Shown here one piece after another: positions 44,580 to 57,940 of a DNA stretch of 64,000 nucleotides; position 1 is the stretch's first letter, and every line of letters starts with the position of its first letter. Both the position numbers and the translations under genes were made by a program. The notes under the pieces were generated by a model. That model did no database searches and had not been told where the DNA came from. It saw only the letters and a list, made by a program, of their open reading frames with translations. Location of the stretch: positions 62,111,957-62,175,956 of the forward strand of contig NC_080428.1 in the NCBI RefSeq assembly GCF_029873635.1, read 5' to 3'. This DNA comes from Malania oleifera. Taxonomy: Eukaryota > Streptophyta > Magnoliopsida > Santalales > Ximeniaceae.

Positions 44580-46880
44580 GTTGGCCTTACAAGGCTTAAT
44601 ATCTTATTTTGATGCTAACAAACAAGTGCATCTTAACATGCTATGTTAAGTGATGAATTTTTAGGACTAAATGAAGAATGTAAGGTTAAAGAGTTCATGA
44701 GAGCTTGTACCTCAAATAAGGATGATTATATAAAGCTTGAAGCATGGATTTAAAGTTTAAAGCCTGAAGATCATGAGAGCATTGATATTAAAGAAATAGC
44801 TTCAAAGAATGAAAGTCCAAGTGATCAACATGGAAAGTTCAAAGAAAGATGAAACAAGTATAAAGGTTTCAAGGAATTCGAGAATTGAAAAAATCTAAGA
44901 AATTTCATGTAAGTACTTCAAAGAATTTCAACATGGATGCATGAAGCTCTTAGGTTAATTTATTGGACCTAGATACCTTTGAACATACTTGGAAAATATT
45001 TTTATAAGGTTAAAAATTGTTTCAAAAATAATAGAATCAATTTTGGAATGAAAAGCACCAAAAAGAGGATTTCTCAAATGCTGTCAATTTTTCGATATCT
45101 GCATTGATGTACATTTTTCTCCATCAAAAAGTCTTTATTTTAAAATGTTTTCAACATAAAAGTTGTAGGAGTTTCTCTTAGCTTTCATTCGACACCAAGA
45201 TCATCAAATTTGGAGTTCTAAAGAAAATTATGACAAAAATACTGAAGGGTGCTCGAAGCTAACAGCATAATAGACGACTGTCAAGAACTTGACAGATGAC
45301 TGTCAGAGCAAAATGAGATGTCTGTGCGTGTTTGGACAGACGTCTGACATCCTACTGCCCCTTTGTTTTAACTGGACAGATGACTGCCCAAAATGGATAG
45401 TCATCTGCCACGCGGTTGTTTTTATTTTTTTCATAACGGTCAAATTTTTAAAAGAGGTTACTTAGAGCTAAAAAATTATGGAAACTTGGAGAATACTTCA
45501 AGCCACTTGGGGATCAAGTTATACACTTTTTAAAGTCTATAAATAAGCCTCAAATATCATTGAATCAATGCACCAAGAATTCAAATTCTGAAAAAAAAAA
45601 AATTCATAGTCTCTCTCAAATTACTCTCAAATTCTCAAGGCTCTCTCTTGCTCTCAAGCTCACATATTGTGCACGAATTCAATTGAGTTGTTGCTAATCT
45701 TCTTTCATCGGAATTGTGCTACAAATTCTAAATCCTTCAATCATTGAAAGAATTAATCGGTGATATACTCCCTTGAGCTTCAAGTTATATTTCATATTGT
45801 GATTTACTTTGAAGTATATTAGTTGTGCTATAATTGTTGTACTAACCAGCTCTTTGAAGAGTAAGTTCTTTGTATGCATCTATTTGATTTGTATCTCGTA
45901 GATTGACGATTCCAAGGATTTTTTGGATCGTTGGCTAAGCAAGGGGATATTATTTAGAGGGGCGGGCTCTAGCCTAGTTAAGGAGTGACCGGACGAGGGG
46001 ATATCCTTTGGAGAAGGCGGGCTCTGGCCTTAACCAAGGAGTGCTGTAAAGGTTTGTTCCGCTCGTTAAAAGAACAAGTTTAGTGAATCCTTTGGTGGTT
46101 TACCAAAGGCAAGGACGTAGGCTGGGTATAAGCCGAACCTCGTAAAAATCCCCGTCTCACTCTCTCTTTCCCTTACTCTTTATTTTCAGCATATTTAAAT
46201 TGCATGGATGGTTTAATTGATAATATTATATATTACATAATATTTGGAAATCAAGTAAACTTAAAGTTTAATTTTGATTTGGGTTGCGGAAACCGAAAGG
46301 GAGTACGTTGGTTAAACCACATCTTGCGGAAACCATACAGGAGTACGTTTCTTGGTTAAACACTCAAAGATAAATTAACTGAAAGTTTATTTGAGTTTTG
46401 AATATTTGGAAAGAGTGATTGAATGTTGTATTGAACATCATATTAAGGAAATCCATATATCTAGGGCTGACAACAAAAGTTTTATTGTGTTTGTGAAAGG
46501 ATTGTTGAATATTAAATTACATTCTTCACAAGGTTTTCAAATTCATAATCAAAGGGCTTATATAAACAAACAAACTATCTCAAGATCTTATATTACCAAA
46601 GTGCTGAATACTTTATATCTTGGTTTGGTTGTTTGTTGTTTAACTTGTACTTGGCAAATAAATTGATTGTTTGGCTTGACGATTGTGTTTAATTGATTGG
46701 TTGTTTAATTGTGTTATTAATTGGATAAAAGAACTAAGTTCTTGATTGATTAAAGAATTAAACAAACAAGTCAAGAATTGGTTAAAACAAATAAAAGAAG
46801 TTTAAGATATCTTAAAAGGAATTAAAAGAAATTTTTGGAATCCAATTCACCCCCCTCTTGGGAAGCTATTCCTAATTTCA
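44580..46880 (+). mobile_element. Copia-type solo LTR in the caulimovirid fossil
   Basis: About 2.3 kb starting TGTTGGCCTTACAAGGCTTA and ending with CACCCCCCTCTTGGGAAGC, then TATTCCTAATTTCA. It is flanked by AAGGG on the left and AGGGG (or AAGGG with a one-base shift) on the right. Landmarks near 45890-46150, such as GGCAAGGACGTAGGCTGGG with AAGCCGAACC, are common in large plant Copia LTRs. No internal coding region is attached; the 91-codon frame at 46391-46666 has no domain. Confidence 0.6.
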
Positions 46881-47298
46881 AGGGGCTTGACCGCTACTTG
46901 AAGTACACCTATATGGACAAATTTAAATTTTATTTTCAAAAATTGAATATCATTTTTTGAAAGGAATTGTATACTTTCCTTATTATTAACTATGGAATAA
47001 GTTCCTTCAACAATTTTGATTATCAAAATAGATTTTGATTCAAATGAACCTTCTTGATATATTCTATTTATTTGAATATTTGAAATATTCCAATTTTGAA
47101 GGTATTTTTCTACATTATTTATTGATATTAAAAGTTAATTATTTTGATTTATTTCTAAGTTCTCGAACCTAGTCACTTTCTTTGAGTAATCTTTTGAATT
47201 TATCCTGTTACTTTTCTTTTTCTATTTTATAGGATTGATAATTTATTTATCAAATCAAAGAGGTATCCAAACTAATTAAGTTTATCCTTAAGATAGAG

Positions 47299-47926
47299 TG
47301 TTGGTGTGTCTAGCGTTGGTTGTAATCTTGAAAGCATAATTTCAAAAACTGCAAACCAACAATTGTTTACAAGCGAAAGAGAACAGTGATCTGACCTCCA
47401 GCCATAACTGCTCAAGTCTTCAAGAAAGGGATCTGAAATAAGAAAGAGAACTATGAGAAATAAATTTAGTTTTGGGAATTATCTTTACTCTCACTGTGTT
47501 TCAGAAGAGTAGAAGGAGTAGGATTTTTGGCCAGTTCTATATCACCGTAAGCCGATGTGTGACTTAATGGTTAATCACAGGTCCTATTTATAGACTGGTC
47601 AAGACCCTATCCACTGAGAGATTTCCTCTCACATTTCCTACCATCAAGGGATTGTGAGTTTTCAAAATCTCTCATTTAAATTTCAAATCAGATTCAAAAT
47701 CTTCCATTTGAACTTCAATAAGATTCAAATCTTCCATTTGAATTTCAAACCGATAACTTAGTCTTAGGAGACTTAGTCTTAGTATATTAGTTACTGTAAA
47801 ATCTCATCTTCCATATTTGATTTTTTGAATAAAATAATAATTATAATAATTTAGATAATAGTATTTTCAAATAAAACAAGATGTGTTATGTGTGCCGCCA
47901 AAAAAAAGGAAACATGTGTGCTAACA
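47299..47926 (-). repeat. 3' LTR of the Copia element
   Basis: A 628-bp LTR, TGTTGG...GCTAACA on the plus strand, next to the polypurine tract at 47927-47937 (minus-strand AAGTGGGAGAA). TAGAG at 47294-47298 would be one half of its target duplication; the other half lies outside the window or is lost. Confidence 0.75.
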
Positions 47927-50742
47927 TTCTCCCACTTGGCTCACATGATACATCTTGAATATAACCACAAAACTACTTTAACTTTTATAGAAAGATAATA
48001 CATGAATTATAGTGGTTTTGTTTTTCATTATGTAGTAAACAATTCCTTCCATGTATCACAATGTACGACCTTTCTTAATAAAATTTTATGTGGTAACTCT
48101 TTATGTATGACTTCCTATAAGTCATTGCGGGTCTAATGTCCCAATGGACAATTTTAGGAATAAATACTATATGTGCACAAATAAATTGATTTTATCGACA
48201 ATTAAATAAGAGATCAAGAACAAAGTGTACTAACCAATCCCATGTTTTCCACATGTTTTGTAAACACTTTGATTTAGAGCCCTTTCGTCAAAGGGTCTGC
48301 CACCTTTAAATTAGTACTTATATGTTCAATGGTCACTTCTCTTTCTTTAATTCTTTCTCTGACAGCAAGGTACTTTATGTCGATGTGTTTACTTTTGCTC
48401 CCACTCTTGTTGTTCTTTGAAAAGAACACTGCTACTGAGTTATCACAGTAAATCCTTAATGGCTTTGATATTGAATCCACAATTTGAAGCATGTGATAAA
48501 ATTCTTTAATCGTTTGGCCTATGAAGTTGCTTCAAAGCATGCTATAAACTCTACCTCCATAGTAGACGATGCAACTATTGTTTGTTTGGTGCTTTTCCAA
48601 GATATAGCACCACTTGCTAGCATAAAGACATTTCCTGAAGTGGATTTCTTTGAATCTTGACATTCGGCAAAATCCGAATATGTATATCCAACCACTTCTA
48701 AATTGTCTACATGCTTATAAGTAAGCATGTAATCCTTGGTTCTTTGTAAATATCTCATAACCTTTTTGGCAACTTTCCAATGATCCATTCCAGGATTACT
48801 TTGATATCTGCCAAGCATTCCTACTGCAAATGTTATGTCTGGTCTTATATAGACCTGTGCATACATCAAACTGCCAACTGCAAACGCATAAGGAATGTTT
48901 TCCATTTCTTCCTTTTCTTGTATATTTTTCGGACACCGACTTAAGCTGAATTTGTCACCCTTCAAAATGGGTGCTACATTCAACTTACATTCATTCATCC
49001 TAAATTTCTCAAGAACTTTTTCAATGTAGGCCTTATGAGATAGTCCTAATGTCCTTTGAGACTTATCTCTGTGAATTTCTATGCCAATGACATATGAGGC
49101 TTCACCCAAATCCTTCATTTCAAAATTGTTAGAGAGAAATTGTTTCGTGTCATATAGGAATCTCAAATCATTGGTTGCAAGTAAGATGTCATCCAAATAT
49201 AAGACTAAGAAAATAAGTTTACTCCCACTGATCTTGAGGTATATGCAATTATCCACAATGTTCTCCGTAAAACCAAATGAAGTAATAACATCATGAAACT
49301 TTAGATAACATTGTCGGGAGGCTTGCTTTAGTCCATATATTGACTTCTTTAATTTGCAAATCAAATTATTGCCTTGATCAAAACAAAATCCTTCAAGCTC
49401 TTTCATGTATACATCTTCTTCAAGATCCCCATTTAAAAATGTTGTTTTCACATCCATCTGATATAACTCTAAATCAAAATGAGCTACAAGTCTAAATAAA
49501 TCTTTCTAGGAAACTGGAGAAAAAGTGTTATGGTAATTAATGCCTTCTACTTGAGTGAATCCCTTGGCTACCAATCTGGCCTTATATCTCTCAATGTTAC
49601 CATTTGAGTCTCTTTTAGTCTCGTAGACCCATTAGCTTACAATTTTGACTCCCTTTGGTAACTCAACGATATTCCAGACTTGGTTTTTAGCCATAAAATC
49701 CATTTCTTCCTTCATGGCATCATACCAAACACTTGAATTTTCCCCACTCATGGCTTGTGAAAATGAGATGGGATTATCTTTAAGTCCAACATCAAAGTCA
49801 TACTCTATCACGTATACATGATAGTGGCAAGGAATAGCAGATCTTCTTACCCTTGAAGACCTCCTTAAAACTTGAGTTTGAGTGACACCCATGTCAGGTG
49901 GGTGTTGTACTTCAGCCTCTATATTGACTTGTTCCTCTTGAGGCGGAGGTGGTATTTCTTTATTTGATTGTTCTTCCAAAACATCATATTGATTTTCTTG
50001 AAAGATAATCATTTTACCCTTATTCACATATTCATTTTCTTTATTCTGTGTTTCCTCCCACTCTATCTTTTGAGAAACAGTGCTCCCACTAATGTCAATA
50101 TCCTCAAGAAATTTTGCATTCCTAGCTTCAACAATTCTAGGTGCATGTGAGTGACAGTAAAATTTATAACCCTTAGAATTTTTTGCATAACCAATGAAGT
50201 ATCCATTGATTGTTTTAGGGTCTGATTTCTTTAATTGTGGATCATAGATTCTGACCTCAATTGAACAACCCCATATGTGTAAGTGTCTTAAACTTGGTTT
50301 CCATCCTTTCCATAACTCAAATGGCGTTTTGGGAACCGCCTTAGATGGAACTCTGTTTAAGATATACACTGCAGTTTTTAAGACCTCACTCCACAAATAT
50401 AAGGGAATATCATTGTTGCTTAACATACTCCGAACCATATCCATAAGGGTACGATTCCGCCTTTCTACAACACCATTTTGGTAAGGTGATCCCGGTATAG
50501 TATATTATGCAACAATACCCTCATCCTTAATAAATTTTGCAAATGGACCCGGTCTTTGTCCTAATTCTGTGTATCTTCCATAATATTCACCACCCCTATC
50601 TGATCTTATGATCTTAATACTTTTGTCTAATTGTTTCCTTACTTCTTTCTTAAATGTCCTGAATGCATATGGTGCTTCAACTTTATTAAATAGAAGGTAG
50701 AGATACATATACCGAGTATGGTCATCAATAAATGAGATAAAG

Positions 50743-52539
50743 TGTGACGACCTGGTTAATTTCCACATTTTTTCCATAATATAATAAAATCAATATCACA
50801 AAACTCAGCAGATCATAATCCACCTGGATCCGTGGGTACCAAGGATACATCAGAACATATAACGGAGGCCTAAGCAGCAGGAAACATGCAATCATAATAT
50901 CATAAATACAAAATCATCCATCACAATACTAGAGTTTCTATATCCATTATATTTATATAAACATCCCAAAAAGAAATATCTAGGGACACCTCCCACAAAA
51001 TCCAACTCTCCTTACCAAAACTTACCCTTTAGAGAGGGCAGATCAACAGAATTAGATCAGCGGAGCTTTACCCGCTCCTCTATCAGGTGCTCCTTAAATG
51101 TTTATGAAATTCGGCGTGAGATACCTCTCAGTAAGGGAATTAAACTAACACTAGTGTGTGGCAACATAAGTATTTATGTGTTTTTTATAAAATCATACAT
51201 AAACCTATTGTTATAACTATCTTTATCATATTTGGGAAATATATATTTTCAAATCATTACAGAACATACATGATTTTCATAAATATAATTCATCTCATAT
51301 AACATAATATAAAAACAATTCTGGTAGGTTAGTTGGCTGTTGTCATGTATTACCCCCACATGATTGGGTTGTGTGGCCCGAAGGCGGGACCTGACAATGA
51401 TTGGCAGACCACTGCCAAGTCAAAAGTATAGCCTGATGGGTCTGCTAGACCTGGTTCGTACACTTGGGGCGCTCACACACTTCTTAAAATCACATCGACC
51501 ATCCAATCTCACACCACTTTGTACAGCGGCGTTAACACAAATATCATAATCATGATGACCATGGACACGTAAAAACGGTACCGTGCAAGTGCTAGTCTAG
51601 ACCAAGCCAACCAGGTTCTGATATCATATAACATATACTGAAACTGTGATACATGGATATTTCATATCATTAATTATCAAATCAATTATCTCATTTTGCA
51701 TATATATATGTATGTCATGAAAATCATCGGCCCATACGCCGGTATTTCACATTTTACCATAGCTTGGCCCGTACACCGGCAAATCATATTCATAGCACAA
51801 CCCGTACGCTGGCAAATTATTTTCATAACTCAGCCCGTACACCGACAAATCATATTCATAGCACAGCCCATACGCTGACAAATCATTTCCATAGCTCAAC
51901 TTGTATGCCGACAAATCATACACATAGCTCGGCCCGTGCGGTGGCAAACATATATAAAAATTTCGGCTCGTACATTGGTTTTTCATCACAAAAATCCTTA
52001 TCAATAACACATTCCCAGAAAACAGTATTTCATAACAATTTCTACTCATGCCACACTAAATAGGTTTTTTGTATATTTAACATACCATCATTTTCAACAG
52101 TATTTTCCCAAATATAAATCATATATATATATATATATATATATTTATTTCCCTAAAATCAAATGCTATAATGTTATACATACTTTTCATAAAATACTAG
52201 CTTAATTTATCCCCTTACTTGATTCTTGAAAAGCTCATAAGAAAATTTGTCCTACACCCGCAGGGTTCCCTACTCAACACCCTAAAAACAACATTCTCTA
52301 AAACTAAAGTTCAGTATTCCTACGCGTACTACGCTTTCTACAACTTTCAAATAACCAAATACTGAGTAGAAAATCTTACCTTGGATTTGGGATGGTTTCC
52401 AACTCAGCCACACCAACGATCCGCTCCGGCAGACTTGCAGAGAACTTTTCCCATGAGCGTCATGGTGGCTTCAGATCGTCGAACCGGTGGAAATCCAACC
52501 CAAAAACTTAGAGAGAAGGAGGAGAAACCAAAGGATGAT

Positions 52540-52589
<50 letters not shown>

Positions 52590-52956
52590 TTTGCACAGGA
52601 AAATGAACTAAAAAATCACGTTTAACCCTATTTATATTGCGGGATTCGTCGACAAGCCACGTCACCTCGTCAACGAGTCCTGTAGAAAGATTGTCAATGA
52701 ACCTCAACCCTCGTCAATGAATTTTAGGCTTCCAAAAATCCTCTCTTGGTATCTTCTCGTCAACGAGACGAAACTTCATCGACAAGATCCTGAAGAACCC
52801 TCATCGATGAAACCCCTGTGTTCGTCGACGAGGCCTAGAAAATTTCTTAGGATTATCCCATCCAAAATGCAACGTTGTTAACTGCCTCCTTCTGTTCCTG
52901 CTTCCATTTTCCTTTCTTTTTATTATTTAAATATCATTATTCTTAGGGTCATTACA
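50743..52956 (-). repeat. 3' LTR of the Gypsy element
   Basis: Plus strand TGTGACGACCTG...GGGTCATTACA. It carries the 33-bp tandem repeats (51720-51985), a (TA)n tract (about 52122-52144), a (GA)n tract (52542-52587) and the palindrome array (about 52645-52840). Confidence 0.85.
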
Positions 52957-55900
52957 TTCTCCCCTCCTTATAAAATTTCGTCCTCAAAATTTACTGTTCA
53001 CTTAACTCATCATCCCTTAACAGGAAAAATAGTCTACTTATTTTATTACTTACCCTCACTTATGGCGGAGGAATACCGTGGTTACATTTCGAGTCCTGTG
53101 AGATTACATATATAAAATAAAAATTCTCCCAAAACTAAAATGCTACACTAATTAAACCATTACATGTACCTGCAAAAGAAATATTTCCTAACTACTTAAG
53201 TTTCTTAAAATAGTTGTGGGTACTTCTGCTTCATCTGTTCATCGGACTCCCAAAAAGCCTTTTCAACTGTATGAATCATTCACAAAACTTTTACCTGAGG
53301 AATCTCCTTGTTACGTAACTCCTGCACTTTCTTATCCAAAATTTGTACTGGCACCTCCTCATACACCAGTGAGCATTGAGTTCTAATTCACCATAACTGA
53401 TGATATGAGAAGGATTTGGGACATATTTCCTCAACATAGACACATGAAATACGTTGTGGATCTTGGACAACACAGGTGGCAAAGCTAGCTTGTAGGCAAC
53501 TGGTCCTACTTTCTCTAAAATCTCAAACGGACCGATGAACCTAGGGCTAAGTTTACCCTTCTTGTCGAACCTCATAACCCCTTTCAACGAAGCTATTTTC
53601 AAAAACACATGATTACCCACATCGAATTCCAAATTCCTATGGCGATTATCAGCATAACTTTTCTATCGGCTCTGAGCTGCACTGATCCTATCTCTGATAA
53701 GACGAATTTTATTATGCGCTTGTTGAACAAGCTCTAGCTACACTACTCGCCGTTCACCCATTTCATCCCAAAATAAAGGAGAACGGCATCTCCTACCATA
53801 TAAAGCTTCATATGGTGCTATGCCAATACTGGTCTTATAACTGTTACTATACGCAAATTCCACCAGCGGCATGAACTGAGTCCAACTACCCCCAAAATCC
53901 AATACACACGCTCAGAGCATATCCTCTAATGTATGTATAGTCCTCTCAGTCTGCCCATCTGACTGAGTATGGAATGTCGTATTAAATGATAACTGAGACC
54001 CTAGAGCTTCCTGCAAGTTCTTCCAAAAACGTGACGTAAAACGCGGGTCTCAATCTAACACAATCGATATTGGCACCCATGAGAATGAACTATCTCCTGA
54101 ATGTAGATCCCCGCCAAATGGTTAAGGGAGTAGCTGATCTTAATAGGTAAAAAGTAGGCAGTCTTAGTCAAATGGTCAACAATCACCCAAATGGCATTCT
54201 GACCATGTAATGTCGTGGGCAGTTCTAACACGAAGTCCATAAATATATGATCTCACTTCCACTTTAGGATAAATAATAGCTGCAATTGCCCTACCAGCCT
54301 CTGGTGCTCAGTTTTTACCTGTTGGTACGTCAGACACTGGACTACATACTCGGCGATCTCTCTCTTCATACCACTCCACCAATACGACTCTCGTAGATCC
54401 CTATACATCTTCGTACTACCTGGATGAACTGTATATAAAGATCTGTGAGCTTCCTCTAAAAAAATATTTTTAGCTCAATATTTGTAGGAACGCATAATCT
54501 GGAACGGAACAGCAAAGCCTCGTCATCTGCAATACTGAATTCTTCCCCCTGACCTCTCTGTACTCTGTCTATCACTTCTGCTAACTCTGGGTCTTCCTTC
54601 TAGGTGGCTTTAATCCTTTCCTGTAGAATAGGCTGTACCACTAAACTGGCAATGTTAAGAACCACTTTCAATTAATTCGATGCCGAGTCTCTCTAAATCC
54701 ATCATGATCAGATACTAAATCTCCATAGTCGCCAACATTGATTCCCTGGATTTCCTATTCAACGCATCAGCTACCACGTTTGCTTTCCCTGGGTGATAAC
54801 TGATGGTACAATCAAAATCTTTAATTAGCTCCAACCACCTTCTTTGCCTCATATTCAGTTCCTTTTGAGTGAAAAAGTACTTCAAACTCTTGTGGTCAGA
54901 AAAAATCTAACACAGCTCGCCATACAGGTAATGCTTCCAAATCTTCAGTGCGTGTATAACTGCAGCCAATTCAAGATCGTGGGTAGGGTAGTTCTTTTCA
55001 TATTTTTTCAACTTTCTTGACGCATACGCCACCACCCTGCCATGCTGCATCAATACACAGTCAAGTCCCTTCAAGGACTCATCATTGTAAATGACATACC
55101 CCTCACTCCTTGACGGGATGATCAGTACTGGCGCTGTGACTAGCCTCTGCTTCAATTCCTGGAAACTCTGCTCACAGTTGTCATCCCACTCAAATCTGGC
55201 ATTCTTTCTCGTCAGTCGTGTCAAAGGGTCTGACAAAGTTGAGAATCCCTCAACGAAACGACAGTAATACCTAGCTAGCTCTAAGAAACTCCTGATCTCG
55301 TGGACATTCCTCTGTCTAGCCCAATTCACTACAACCTCAACCTTACTAGGATCCACAGAAATACCGTCTCTAGATACAACATGCCCCAAGAACACGACCT
55401 TCTCAAGCTAGAATTTATATTTACTGAACTTAGCGTACAACTTCTTTTCCCGAAGCATCTACAGAACCTACCTCAAGTGAGTCTCATGCTCCTCATAGAT
55501 CCTCTAATAGACCAATACATCATCAATAAAAATAACAACAAACTGGTCTAGGTATTGGTGGAAGACTCTATTCATCAAGTCCATAAATACCGTAGGAGCA
55601 TTTGTCAAACCAAACAGCATAACAAGAAACTCATAATGCCGGTACCCGGTCCTGAAGGCTGTCTTCGAGACGTCATCTGCTTTCACTTTTACCTGATGAT
55701 AGCCGGATCTGAGTTCAATCTTCAAATGCACTCATGTACCCTGAAGCTGGTCAAACAAATCATCGATACGGGGTAAGGATATTTGTTCTTGATTGTAACT
55801 TTATTAATCTCCTTATAGTTTATACACATTCTCATAAACCCGCCCTTCTTCTTCACAAATAGAATTGGAGCTCCCCATGGAGATACACTAGGTCGTATGA

Positions 55901-57940
55901 AGCCCTTATCAAGTAGATCTTGCAACTGATTTTTCAATTCTGCTAACTCCGCTGGCGCCATTCGATAAGGTACTTTAGAAATCAACGTTGTACCTAGAAG
56001 TAGATCAATAGGGAAATCTACCTCACGATCGGATGGCAAGCCTAGTAATTCATCTAGGAAAACATCTGTAAATTCCTTTACTACAAGCATGCTAGCAAGT
56101 TTCAATTCATTCTCTGACATCTCCTTCATAACTACCACAAACCCCTGACAACCACTCAGTAGTTGTCTCCTAGCTTGAATAACTAAAACTAGCTGAGGCG
56201 GGGATTGCACCTGTGATCCTATAAACCTGAATTCCGCTTTCCCCGGAGGTCTGAATATCACTTCTCGTGCTCGGAAATCTATGCTGGCAAAATTAACTGC
56301 TAACCAATCCATGCCAAATATAACATCAAACCCATGCACATCTAGCACTATTAGATCAGCAGACAGAATTTCCCTTTGAATATCAACTGAGCAACCCCGG
56401 AGTACGTTACTACATCTCACTACAGATCCAGTCGGTGTAGACACTAACAATTCAACATCTAATGGTTGTGTTTCAGCCCCACATAATTTAACACACCCCG
56501 AAGACACGAACGAGTGTGTAGCTCCTGAATCAAATAATGCAATAACTTTAAAAGAAAATATAACAACCATACCTATGACCACGTCACCCGTCGTCTCAGC
56601 GTTACCCGGCGTCAGCGCAAACACTCTGGCTGGAGCCGTATTCCTCTACTGGCCCCCGCGTGGTGCCTGGTAACCTCTCCGGTATGGTCTAGGAGCTGGA
56701 ACTACATCTGGTGGGGTAGGACAATCTCAGACCATGTGCCCTAGTCTACCGCAGCGATAGCAGACCACCACCAGCTCGACACTCTCCCCAGTGCCTCCTA
56801 CCACAAGTCTGACAAACTAGAGAACTCTGCATTGCCTAAACCTCGCGTCCTCCAGTCTCCTATCTTCGCCCTCTGCCATAGTTTCCTCTCCTCCACTGAC
56901 CCGGTCTATAACCCTACTGATAATCTATGGATGCAAATCTTTTCCTCTGTCCCTGCTCCTCTACAATGAGATGCTCACCAATCTCTGCCAAGGCCGCCCT
57001 ATCGACTAACTTAGCAAAATCCCTTATCCGCAGCACCACCACCTGGTTGAATATACTCCGCCTCAAGCCTCTCTCAAACTGCCTCACTTTCTTCACTTCA
57101 TCAAGAACAATATACAGGGCGAAACGAGAGAGCTCGATGAAACTCGCCGCATACTACTGGACAGATAGCTGTCCTTACTTCAGACTCGGGAACTCTTCTA
57201 CTTTAGCCTCCCTGACAGTAGCTAAAAAATATCTATCATAGAACAATTCTTTAAACCGGTCCCATGTCATGGCTATCAGAGTTGCCCTCTGCTACTCCAG
57301 CAATCTCACCGTAGTGCACCACCTCTCGGCCTCTCCTATCAGTCTATAGGTGGCAAAAAGGACCCTCTGTTCCTCGGTACACTGCAACACAGCCAAGACT
57401 TTCTCAGTCTCTTGCACTCAATTCTCAGCGGCTGCAGGATCAACTCCACCTGAGAATGCCAGAAGATTCATCTTTTTAAACTTTTTTATAGTGCATCCAT
57501 GGCCTGTAGGTGGACCACCCTGCTCCCTCAAGCTCATAGCGATCTTAGCCATAACCTGCTGAGCCACGCTACGTAATATCGCATCAGAGTCGGTCCCAAC
57601 TGCCACTCGCATGGGCACTACTTCCTCCTGGATTCATCTTGAAAACAACAAATGCAACTTAGAAATCCTATCCTTATAATTCACCCGCTTAACCTGGCCT
57701 CTTATTTTAATACTCTCAACTTATTTCTAATCCACAGTCCTACATTTTAGGAACACAACCCAACAATAGCTTACTATTGTTTTATTCGAAATCGTCACCC
57801 CAAGAAAAACACATAACTACCACGGAAGTCCTGCTTCTAGACTGTAGAACAAAACCTCAAATCATTTGCTATACTTTGGTATTGTTTCCGTTGCATTCTA
57901 AAGTCTGTAGAACCTTGCAACCTAAGCTCTAATACCAAAT

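Larger units (their letters stand above)
40409..47298 (-). mobile_element. Endogenous caulimovirid (pararetrovirus) fossil
   Basis: Minus-strand remnants appear in viral order from right to left. Movement-protein-like sequence lies at about 47150-46890 and 44560-44100, including the family's IGxxQVAVKPL-type phrase near 46890-46930. Capsid-region sequence with acidic coiled stretches spans about 43980-43150. Near 42860 and 40660 is the zinc-knuckle region, interrupted by a solo LTR. Protease, reverse transcriptase and RNase H are not present, so this is only the front part of a genome. It is broken in many places and carries two solo LTR insertions (40664-42832 and 44580-46880). Family Caulimoviridae, perhaps florendovirus- or petuvirus-like (inference from gene order). 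Confidence 0.65.

Noticed and set aside
51747-52063. Repeat-containing frames of about 100 codons on both strands
   Set aside because: They are translations of the 33-bp LTR tandem repeat, which is divisible by 3, not genes.
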